DNA from: Paenibacillus woosongensis
GTDB lineage: Bacteria; Bacillota; Bacilli; Paenibacillales; Paenibacillaceae
Assembly: GCF_030122845.1 (NCBI RefSeq)
Contig: NZ_CP126084.1
Span: 1,922,001-1,986,000, forward strand
Length of the DNA: 64,000 bases
Direction: 5' to 3'
Position 1 is the stretch's first letter. Every line of letters starts with the position of its first letter. The notes below the pieces were generated by a model, which was not told the DNA's origin, searched no databases, and saw nothing but the letters and a program-made list of their open reading frames with translations. Both the position numbers and the translations under genes were made by a program. Below, piece after piece: positions 18,340 to 28,560 of the stretch.

Positions 18340-18923
18340 AAAAATGGTCATTAGCCATAGTAATTATGCTTGCATTTACTTTTCTTGTCGGTTGCGGCCA
18401 AAACAAATATGCCGCGCAGGCAATCAATGAAGATGTCGATGTGTGCGCAGTGTGCAATATGCAGGTAAAAGACGACGCCTTTGCCACGCAAATCGTAACG
18501 AAGGACGGCAAAAGCTTGAAATTCGACGATCTGGGCTGCATGAATACTTGGAAGCAGGAGAACGGTACGGACAATATCGGCATGGACTATGTCCGCGACT
18601 ATAACGACAAGGAATGGGTCGAGTTCAGCAAAGCGACCTATGTGTATGATGCTTCGATCCGCACGCCAATGGCCTATGGAATCGTCAGCTTCAAGGATAA
18701 ATCCGCTGCGGAAGCCTTTATCAAAGAGCAAGGCGTGGGACAAATTCTGACCGCTAATGAGCTGGCAAACCATACATGGCAGCAGAGTCAAGATATGATG
18801 CATCATGATCACGGCGAGGCACACGGGCATGATGAAAGCCATAGCGACGAGCATACGGACGACCATAGCGTTGAGCATGGACAAGAGCACAGCGACAGCC
18901 ATGACGACAGCAGTCATCCATAG
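18336..18923 (+). CDS. nosL: NosL-like copper chaperone lipoprotein with His-rich tail
   Basis: A 195-aa lipoprotein with an LVGC lipobox (Cys20). The NosL copper(I)-binding motif C-x-x-C-x-M is at residues 37-42 (CAVCNM). The core ends near residue 150. A roughly 40-residue C-terminal tail then alternates His with Asp/Glu/Ser, an extension not needed by the family core, and probably binds metal. NosL passes copper to the NosDFY system. Its ATG overlaps the nosD stop codon, so the two are translationally coupled. Confidence 0.9.
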   Translation: MKKWSLAIVIMLAFTFLVGCGQNKYAAQAINEDVDVCAVCNMQVKDDAFATQIVTKDGKSLKFDDLGCMNTWKQENGTDNIGMDYVRDYNDKEWVEFSKATYVYDASIRTPMAYGIVSFKDKSAAEAFIKEQGVGQILTANELANHTWQQSQDMMHHDHGEAHGHDESHSDEHTDDHSVEHGQEHSDSHDDSSHP

Positions 18924-18940
18924 AAGATGAGGTTAGAACG

Positions 18941-19762
18941 ATGACCGATATGCTTCAAGTGGCAAAAAGAGAAATCAAAATCGGGCTCCGCAATCCGTGG
19001 GCCTATTCTTTTCTCATTTTATTTTCCGTATTCAGCGTAAGCCTGCTGCTCGTCAATTCCCAGAACGCCATTACCGGCTATTCTGCAATCACCGGCTCGA
19101 TGCTCAGCCTGATACTGTATTTGCTGCCGCTGATGACGCTGTTTCTCGGCTCGTTCTCCCTGACGGGGGAGAAGGAGGAGGGGAGCTGGCAGCTGCTGTC
19201 GACGTATCCGCTTGGCACCATGCCTTTCATTATTGGCAAATATGTAGGGTTGTCCGTCGTTCTGCTGACGATCGTCTCATTCGGCTATGGCTTGATGGGC
19301 ATTATTTCGGTAGCAGCGGGCAAAGCTTTTGAGTTGACGACTTACTTGCTGTTTCTAGCGTTCTCCTGCGGTTTGGTGCTGCTCTTCTTAGCGGTTGCCT
19401 TATTGATCGGTTCCCTGTCCAAAAATCGCTGGCAGGCGTTGACGTTCTCCGTCATGATCTGGTTTTTTACCGTGATCGGCTGGACGACGATATTGATTGC
19501 TGTGCTGGGGCTGCTGCCTTATCTCTGGATCAAGCCTGTTCTCATCGCGTTAACGTTTCTTAACCCGGCGGAGCTGGTGCGCCTGTTTGTCGTCATCAAG
19601 CTGGGCGGGGGTTCTGTGCTCGGCCCGGAGTATTACGAGTGGGTAACCTGGATTCATCAGCCCGGCGGCAGCCTCCTGTTTTTAACAGTATGCCTGGCAT
19701 GGATCGGCATCTTCATAGCGGCAGTATATTGGATTTGGGAAAGGGGGCGATCTCGTGGCTGA
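18941..19762 (+). CDS. nosY: ABC-2 type permease, NosY-like
   Basis: A 273-aa membrane protein with about six helices and the ABC-2 permease pattern, including FSLTGEKEEGSWQLLSTYPL after the second helix, typical of NosY-like transporters. It forms the membrane part of the NosDFY complex with the ATPase encoded next, whose start overlaps its end by 8 bases. Order D-L-Y-F differs from the common nosDFYL order. Confidence 0.88.
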   Translation: MTDMLQVAKREIKIGLRNPWAYSFLILFSVFSVSLLLVNSQNAITGYSAITGSMLSLILYLLPLMTLFLGSFSLTGEKEEGSWQLLSTYPLGTMPFIIGKYVGLSVVLLTIVSFGYGLMGIISVAAGKAFELTTYLLFLAFSCGLVLLFLAVALLIGSLSKNRWQALTFSVMIWFFTVIGWTTILIAVLGLLPYLWIKPVLIALTFLNPAELVRLFVVIKLGGGSVLGPEYYEWVTWIHQPGGSLLFLTVCLAWIGIFIAAVYWIWERGRSRG

Positions 19763-20495
19763 ACCGTTCGTACAGGTCGTTGGCGTAGACAAAATCATCA
19801 AAAAGCAAAAGCTCGTGGAGAATATCAACCTGCGCATCGAGGCGGGCAGCATCGTTGGCCTGTGCGGCGGAAACGGCGCGGGCAAAAGCACGGTTCTGCG
19901 AATGATTGCCGGCATTATGCAGCCGACGGCTGGTGAAATTACCGTAAATCAGCATCAGTGGAAAAAGGACAGGAAGCAATTTTCGCAGCAGATCGGCTAT
20001 ATGCCGGATGATTTTCAGTTTTCGCCCGGCCTGACGGCAGCGGAGGCGCTGTCCTTCTGGGCCGCCCTTCGTAAAGTTCCAGCGAGCCGGGTTGATGAAG
20101 TGCTGGAGATCGTGGGCCTGCAGGACAAGCGCGGCAAGCAGTTGCATACCTTCTCCAAAGGCATGCGGCAGCGCGTCCTGTTCGCCCAGGCGATGCTGGG
20201 CAAGCCGCCGCTGCTCATTATGGATGAGCCGACGAACGGGCTTGATCCGTACTGGATGAATGAATTCGTCCGGTTGTTGCAAATGATCCGAAGTGAAGGC
20301 CATACCGTGCTGTTTTCCACGCACCAGCTGGAAATTGCTGAGGAGGTTGCGGATTATGTGGTTTTCTTGAACAGCGGCCGAAATTACGGGGAGGGTACGG
20401 TGGAGCATTTCCGCGAGCAATACGGCGCTTACCCGCTGCACGCAGCGTTTCAACAGAGCTTGGGAATTCATTCTACAGCAGGTGATTCGAAATGA
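19755..20495 (+). CDS. nosF: ABC transporter ATP-binding protein, NosF-like
   Basis: A 246-aa ATPase. Walker A is GGNGAGKST at residues 38-46, the signature is the FSKGMRQR variant usual in ABC-2 exporters, and Walker B reads LLIMDEPTNGLDP, followed by the switch histidine in STHQLE. It starts at GTG 19755 with AAAGGGGG upstream and overlaps nosY at its 5' end and the thioredoxin gene at its 3' end. It powers the NosY-like permease. Confidence 0.92.
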   Translation: MAEPFVQVVGVDKIIKKQKLVENINLRIEAGSIVGLCGGNGAGKSTVLRMIAGIMQPTAGEITVNQHQWKKDRKQFSQQIGYMPDDFQFSPGLTAAEALSFWAALRKVPASRVDEVLEIVGLQDKRGKQLHTFSKGMRQRVLFAQAMLGKPPLLIMDEPTNGLDPYWMNEFVRLLQMIRSEGHTVLFSTHQLEIAEEVADYVVFLNSGRNYGEGTVEHFREQYGAYPLHAAFQQSLGIHSTAGDSK

Positions 20496-21055
20496 GCCAA
20501 ACAGTAAGCAAAGGATGGCGTTTAAGCTCCGTAATTACCCTATTGTTGGGTTTGTTTGCGATAGGAGCGATCGTGTGGATCATTGTATCGCCCGATAAGG
20601 ACGAGGCTAGACCGCAGAAGTCAAGGCTGGCCATCGGGGAAGAAGCTCCGGACTTTGAAGTGACGAATACCCATGGGAACAAGGTGGCACTGTCCGACTA
20701 TAAAGGCAAAGTGGTGGTGCTCAACTTCTGGGCTTCCTGGTGCGAGCCCTGCGTGAAGGAGATGCCGCTGATCAATGAAGTATATCAATCAAATCGCTCG
20801 GATGTGGCTGCCTTATTCGTGAATGCGGGCGAATCGAAAGGCACGGTCAATGAATTTTTGACTGCGCATCAGTTTGAGTTTCCGGTCATGATCGACGTTA
20901 CCGGCAAAGTGTCGGGACTGTACGGAATCGTCGGCCTGCCGGTTACTTTCATTATGGATAAGAACGGGAATCTTCACCAATCCATCGTTGGCGAAATTAC
21001 AAGCCGCGAACAGCTTCAGGCCTATATTCAGTCCGCAGCTGCAGCAGGTGATTAA
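20492..21055 (+). CDS. Membrane-anchored thiol-disulfide oxidoreductase (ResA/TlpA-like)
   Basis: A 187-aa protein with one N-terminal membrane helix (about 13-33) and an extracellular thioredoxin fold. The active site is CEPC at residues 84-87 in FWASWCEPC, and the cis-proline loop is seen in VGLPVTF. ResA/TlpA proteins reduce cysteines of apocytochromes c or of copper-binding proteins. Its ATG overlaps the nosF stop (ATGA), so it belongs to the copper-site operon, where it could keep the thiols of a copper protein or of NosL reduced. Confidence 0.9.
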   Translation: MSQTVSKGWRLSSVITLLLGLFAIGAIVWIIVSPDKDEARPQKSRLAIGEEAPDFEVTNTHGNKVALSDYKGKVVVLNFWASWCEPCVKEMPLINEVYQSNRSDVAALFVNAGESKGTVNEFLTAHQFEFPVMIDVTGKVSGLYGIVGLPVTFIMDKNGNLHQSIVGEITSREQLQAYIQSAAAAGD

Positions 21056-21071
21056 AGGAGAGGAATATTCC

Positions 21072-21932
21072 GTGACTTATAAACAAATCAAATGGATGAT
21101 TCTGTTCATACCGACGATTACCGTGGGGATATGGGAGTATGTCCGTCATCAGTTCCTGCTCCCCTACATCTCTATGGATTTAGGCAATTGGCTGACTCCG
21201 GTTCTGGTATACCTTGTAAGCGTGACTTTGCTGAACAGGCTGTTTCATATGCTGGAGAGAATTCAGCAGGAGCTTCAGACGGAACGGACCGCCAATGCGG
21301 CGCTGGAAGCGAGAGAACACCTGGCCAAGGAGCTGCATGACGGCATTGCCCAGTCGGTATTCTTGTTATCTGTCAAGGTCGACCGACTGGAATTTACGTC
21401 AGATCAGGCCAAATACGACAAGGATATTTTTCAAATCCGCAAGACGGTGCATGAGGTGAACCGTTATGTGCGCCAGGCGATCGCCAATCTTAGGTATGCC
21501 GCTACAGAGGAAACGATGGTGCTGCAAAAGGAAACATTAAGTGAGAAGGTCAAGCAAATCGCCGAGGAGGTACTCGTTCCGATTGAGGTTGAGTGGAGTA
21601 TTCCTGACGAGTTGCTGACCCCCAAAGAAAAGGTGGAGCTTCTGGCCAGTATCCGGGAAGCCGTTGTGAATATCCAGAAGCATGCCCAGGCTACAAAGGG
21701 ATGGATCAAGGGGGAACTAGCCGTCAACCGGGTCGGATGGAATGCCCAGATTATAGATAACGGCATAGGCTTCAAGGGAGATCTGAATCAATTGGGAGAC
21801 AGCTATGGCCTGCTCATCATGCAGGAAAGAGCGAAAGAAATGAACTGGGAATTCCGGATTTTCTCGGAAAATGGGTATTCGGTGGTGGAGCTTAGGCATC
21901 TAGAAGCAAACATGGATAGACAGCCCGGATAG
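21072..21932 (+). CDS. Sensor histidine kinase, NarL-type partner class (HisKA_3)
   Basis: A 286-aa sensor with two N-terminal membrane helices (about residues 8-25 and 37-58), a short coiled linker, and a HisKA_3 dimerisation domain with the phosphorylated histidine in AKELHDGIAQS. The HATPase domain has NIQKHAQA and DNGIGF. Start GTG 21072 has AAAGGAG upstream; the in-frame TTG at 20988 lies in the preceding gene. This class pairs with NarL/LuxR-type response regulators, but none lies next to it or elsewhere in the window. It closes the nos-like operon and may sense the redox or copper state. Confidence 0.88.
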   Translation: MTYKQIKWMILFIPTITVGIWEYVRHQFLLPYISMDLGNWLTPVLVYLVSVTLLNRLFHMLERIQQELQTERTANAALEAREHLAKELHDGIAQSVFLLSVKVDRLEFTSDQAKYDKDIFQIRKTVHEVNRYVRQAIANLRYAATEETMVLQKETLSEKVKQIAEEVLVPIEVEWSIPDELLTPKEKVELLASIREAVVNIQKHAQATKGWIKGELAVNRVGWNAQIIDNGIGFKGDLNQLGDSYGLLIMQERAKEMNWEFRIFSENGYSVVELRHLEANMDRQPG

Positions 21933-21947
21933 GGCTGTTTGTTATTT
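21920..21947 (+). terminator. Terminator overlapping the histidine kinase stop codon
   Basis: ACAGCCC / GGGCTGT forms a 7-bp stem with a 5-base loop; the TAG stop at 21930-21932 lies in the hairpin. The tail TTGTTATTT is T-rich. It ends the nos-like operon. Confidence 0.65.
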
Positions 21948-22029
21948 CGCTGTGAAAATACTTTATAAGGCACGCTTCCATCGTACACAATATTAAAGTT
22001 GCTATTTACATCAAGGGGGAACAAATATT

Positions 22030-22821
22030 ATGAACATGAGGACAATATTGTTTGGCTGGGGATTTTTACTCATCCTTATGTTATTGTTTTCACGTGTTCG
22101 GGTTGGATGGCGACATGTCAAACAGCTGCTGCTTGCGGGAATTCCGATGATTTCAACGAGCATTTTATATGGATATGCGGTAGAGCAGCTGCCTGCTTCA
22201 CTGGCTGTACTCCTTCTGTTTCAATTCACCTGGATCGGCGTAATTTTGGAAGCGGTGATGCAGCGGAGATTCCCGAGCAAGGGCAAGCTGGTTTCGCTCG
22301 TTGTCCTGATCGCAGGCACGCTGCTGGCGGGCGGCGTACTCGAGCAAAGCAGCGGGGGCTGGACGCTGAGCGGCGTGATCTTTGGGCTGCTCTCGGCCGT
22401 ATCCTTTGCTCTGTATATTTATTTAAGCGGAAATATCGCGACCGACGTTCCGGTGCTGTCCAGAACGTTCGTGATGGTCAGCAGCGCACTTGTGCTAGCG
22501 ATGATCTTCTTTACGCCGTCTATCTTATTCGACGGATCTATCGTGAACGGACTGTGGAAATACGGCATACCCCTAGGATTGTTGGGCATCATCGTCCCGG
22601 TGATCTTTTTTGCCATAGCCATCCCGAAGGTTGGATCGGGGCTTGGAACGATTCTTAGCGCCGCGGAGCTGCCGGCCGCGGTAATTGTGTCCGTAACCGT
22701 GCTGCGTGAACATGTTTCGATTTTGCAGTGGATTGGAATTGCCGTCGTGCTTGTCGGCATTGCTATCCCGCAGATGGTCTCGCTGCTCTCGAAATCACAT
22801 ATGAAGCCTGCGGACTCCTAA
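22030..22821 (+). CDS. EamA/DMT-family transporter, short at the N-terminus
   Basis: A 263-aa membrane protein matching EamA drug/metabolite transporters. The second EamA repeat is complete (from about residue 125 to 250, with AAELPAAVIVS and GIAVVLVGI). The first repeat seems to lack its first helix, since the protein opens with what is normally helix 2. The 97 bases upstream encode no missing helix in any forward frame. AAGGGGG at 22013-22019 precedes the ATG, so it may still be translated. Either a 5'-truncated remnant or a nine-helix variant; function as a transporter is uncertain. Confidence 0.75.
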   Translation: MNMRTILFGWGFLLILMLLFSRVRVGWRHVKQLLLAGIPMISTSILYGYAVEQLPASLAVLLLFQFTWIGVILEAVMQRRFPSKGKLVSLVVLIAGTLLAGGVLEQSSGGWTLSGVIFGLLSAVSFALYIYLSGNIATDVPVLSRTFVMVSSALVLAMIFFTPSILFDGSIVNGLWKYGIPLGLLGIIVPVIFFAIAIPKVGSGLGTILSAAELPAAVIVSVTVLREHVSILQWIGIAVVLVGIAIPQMVSLLSKSHMKPADS

Positions 22822-22968
22822 ATATTCTTTGTAAATACTGTATTGAAATCCATATTAATTCAAGTCCCTTATTAAACCGATATATATAGTAGGTGGAGAT
22901 AAAAACATCATCACAGACTGCTAAGCTGGAAGCATCTCCATAGATATAATCAGGAGGTATAGCAGAGG

Positions 22969-23838
22969 ATGAACATTAACAATGCAGTGTCCGGCACGCA
23001 AGCCGGGCAGGCGGCTGCCCCGCGCATTCATCGGGATCGGCATGAAAATACGGAGCGATGGGTAACGGGGAATCTATCGGATTACGTTCAACGCGACTAC
23101 GTGGAAATCAGCAGCATCGGGCGCGAGCTTGGTGCAGGCGCCATTCAGCACATGGCGGCCAAATACTACGGGACGGCGGATATCAATGCATCCCTAGAGC
23201 AAGTCCTAAGCGGCAAAGACCAGAAGGTTAGCAATGCGGTATATAGCGTCATTCAGTCTAACATGATCGTGGACGGTTCTTTGGACGATGCCGCGGAGCG
23301 CGATGTGCTCATCGATTTGGGGCTGGCTCAAGCGAAATTTATCGCTGCCCAGTATATGAATGATGAAGAGGCCGAGACTTTTATGGCGGCCATGAACAAG
23401 ATCGCGGCTATCGCGTTAACGCGGACGGTTGACCCGGAGACGGGGCAGGCCAGCTACGTAACGCCGATCCAAAAGCCGATTGGAGCTCCAGATGACTATG
23501 TAAATATTTCAGAGCTTATGAAGTTGGTTGATCCTGAAGCATATAAGAAATATATTGATGAAATTGGCGCCGGCAATCATGGCCTGGACGAATTTATTAA
23601 GTTCGCAAAGAAGGTCCCGAGCCACCCCGAATGGATCGAAAAATATAAGGAGTATAACGTTGAAGTACTAGATTATTTGCAAAATTTAAAACGTGAAAAC
23701 CGTTTTGAACAGGCGGACTATTCGTCCATGGATGTGTTTCAGGAGAGCGTACTGCAAATGCTGGGCGATGCGGCACTGAGCAATGTGGAGCTTTACGCTA
23801 ACAATATGCAGTACTTTGCATCATTACTTGCTGACTAA
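22969..23838 (+). CDS. Protein of unknown function, 289 aa
   Basis: I do not recognise this protein. It is soluble and has no signal peptide, membrane helix or known catalytic motif. The sequence is mostly predicted helix with many acidic and amide residues. A DDYVNISELMKLVDPEAY block lies in the middle and a repeated-looking helix near the end. AGGAGG lies 11 bases before the ATG. It stands alone, with 147 bases before it and a regulatory leader after it. The gap before it holds a 7-bp inverted repeat, TGGAGAT / ATCTCCA. Cytoplasmic, perhaps lineage-specific. Confidence 0.75.
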   Translation: MNINNAVSGTQAGQAAAPRIHRDRHENTERWVTGNLSDYVQRDYVEISSIGRELGAGAIQHMAAKYYGTADINASLEQVLSGKDQKVSNAVYSVIQSNMIVDGSLDDAAERDVLIDLGLAQAKFIAAQYMNDEEAETFMAAMNKIAAIALTRTVDPETGQASYVTPIQKPIGAPDDYVNISELMKLVDPEAYKKYIDEIGAGNHGLDEFIKFAKKVPSHPEWIEKYKEYNVEVLDYLQNLKRENRFEQADYSSMDVFQESVLQMLGDAALSNVELYANNMQYFASLLAD

Positions 23839-23897
23839 CAAATATAAAAAAAAGGCTTGTAATCGCTTTTATTTATGCTAAAATAGGAATCATAAAA

Positions 23898-23927
23898 AGG
23901 ATTGTGACCGGTAAAGCGGGCAATGCC
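23898..23927 (+). promoter_or_regulatory. RAT antiterminator site upstream of licT-like gene
   Basis: AGGATTGTGACCGGTAAAGC and the following GGGCAATGCC match the ribonucleic antiterminator bound by BglG/LicT proteins. Its 3' end overlaps the left arm of the terminator at 23925, so binding and termination exclude each other. Confidence 0.8.
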
Positions 23928-23984
23928 TAGGTTAATTATATTTCATTCGTACGAATGATATTTGATTAACTTGGGCATTTTTTT
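23925..23984 (+). terminator. Conditional terminator before licT-like gene
   Basis: A 12-bp stem, GCCTAGGTTAAT with ATTAACTTGGGC (two G-U pairs), encloses an inner hairpin TCATTC / GAATGA and is followed by seven T. It stops transcription unless LicT binds the overlapping RAT. Confidence 0.85.
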
Positions 23985-24016
23985 ATTTCTATAACTAACC
24001 TGGAGGCGAGCCACGA

Positions 24017-24865
24017 ATGATCATTGAGAAGGTCCTGAACAACAATGTTCTTCTAACTAAGAACGCAAAAGGCAAAGAGATCATTGTGATGGGAAGGGGC
24101 ATTTCTTTTAATAAAGTGGCGGGAGATACCGTCGATCAGGAGAAAGTCGACAAAATATTCATGATGAGCACCAATGAGTTGACCGCCAAGCTTACAGAAC
24201 TGCTCGATGACATCCCGGAATCTCACCTTGAACTGGTAAATGAAATTGTAACCCATGCCAATGAGGTGCTGAAAACGACACTTAGCGATAATATTTACTT
24301 GACGTTGACCGATCATATTCATTTTGCGGTTCAGCGGCATGAGAAGGGAATAGCCATTAAGAACGCTATGCTTTTCGAAATTCAGCGTTTCTATAAGAAG
24401 GAATTTCAAATCGGATTAGATGCGCTTCAAATTATTGAGCGGAGCACGGGCTATGCTCTCGGGGAAGATGAAGCGGGCTTCATCGCTCTTCACCTTGTGA
24501 ATTCCCGCATGGACGGCAGTGAAATGAAAGCTACGATGAAAATGACCGAAATCGTCCAAAATATCCTCAATATCGTGACTTATCATTACAACATCGTTCT
24601 CGATGATACGTCGTTGAATTACTCAAGATTCCTAACGCATTTGCAGTATTTTGCGATGCGGGTATTGCGGAAGGAAAGTCACAACAGCGGAGAGGACTTT
24701 TTGTATAACCAGGTCAAGAAAACGTACGCGAAAGCATTTGAATGTGCGGGCAAGATAAATGATTATTTGCAAAACACTTATGAACAATCCTTAAGTAAGG
24801 ACGAATATGTGTATCTGACGATTCATATTCAGCGAGTGACGGAACGCAACAGTTTTGAAGAATAG
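24017..24865 (+). CDS. licT: BglG/LicT-family transcriptional antiterminator
   Basis: A 282-aa RNA-binding antiterminator. The co-antiterminator domain (residues 1-55) opens with MIIEKVLNNNVLL and GRGISF. Two PRD domains follow (about 65-170 and 175-280), with regulatory histidines in DHIHFA, ALHLVNS, RFLTHLQYF and TIHIQRV that are phosphorylated by HPr and the PTS. GGAGG lies upstream of the ATG. A RAT/terminator pair precedes both this gene and the PTS gene, so LicT controls itself and its target in response to beta-glucosides and catabolite state. Confidence 0.95.
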   Translation: MIIEKVLNNNVLLTKNAKGKEIIVMGRGISFNKVAGDTVDQEKVDKIFMMSTNELTAKLTELLDDIPESHLELVNEIVTHANEVLKTTLSDNIYLTLTDHIHFAVQRHEKGIAIKNAMLFEIQRFYKKEFQIGLDALQIIERSTGYALGEDEAGFIALHLVNSRMDGSEMKATMKMTEIVQNILNIVTYHYNIVLDDTSLNYSRFLTHLQYFAMRVLRKESHNSGEDFLYNQVKKTYAKAFECAGKINDYLQNTYEQSLSKDEYVYLTIHIQRVTERNSFEE

Positions 24866-24890
24866 AATAAGATTAGAGAACTATCATTAC

Positions 24891-24920
24891 AGGGTGTTAC
24901 TGGTCATGCAGGCAAAACCT
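24891..24920 (+). promoter_or_regulatory. Second RAT site, upstream of the PTS gene
   Basis: AGGGTGTTACTGGTCATGCA followed by GGCAAAACCT fits the LicT/BglG RAT consensus closely, better than the first copy. It overlaps the terminator starting at 24914. Confidence 0.87.
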
Positions 24921-24985
24921 GAACTGATGGCAAAATGAACGTGATATTTACGTTGGTTCTGCCCTGAGTTCAGGTTTTTCTTTTT
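24914..24985 (+). terminator. Conditional terminator before the PTS gene
   Basis: AAAACCTGAACT pairs with AGTTCAGGTTTT at 24967-24978 and a T-rich tail follows. The loop has further small pairings. It is mutually exclusive with the RAT at 24891-24920. Confidence 0.85.
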
Positions 24986-25000
24986 ACCTAGGTAAAGTAG

Positions 25001-26950
<1,950 letters not shown>

Positions 26951-26963
26951 TTTATTCAATTGA

Positions 26964-28436
<1,473 letters not shown>

Positions 28437-28510
28437 GCAGTCTACGGTGCTAGTTAATAGTAAAGAAATAGAAATTTAAGCTTTGGCATAGGAACAACTT
28501 ACTTCAGGGA

Positions 28511-28539
28511 TTGACATTGTCATTTGGATGGAATATTCA
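28511..28539 (+). promoter_or_regulatory. SigA-type promoter for the carboxylesterase gene
   Basis: TTGACA at 28511-28516 and TATTCA at 28534-28539 are 17 bases apart. Transcription would start near 28546, after the in-frame ATG at 28528, which decides the start of the next gene in favour of ATG 28561. Confidence 0.75.
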
Positions 28540-28560
28540 CTAAAGGGAGTGTTTCGTTAT

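Noticed and set aside
21999-22658. 219-aa frame overlapping the EamA gene
   Set aside because: It lies in another frame of a clear membrane-protein gene and its product is a Cys/Arg-rich mix with no family likeness.
28528-28560. Upstream ATG for the carboxylesterase
   Set aside because: It lies within the promoter (between -35 and -10 boxes), so it would not be transcribed.
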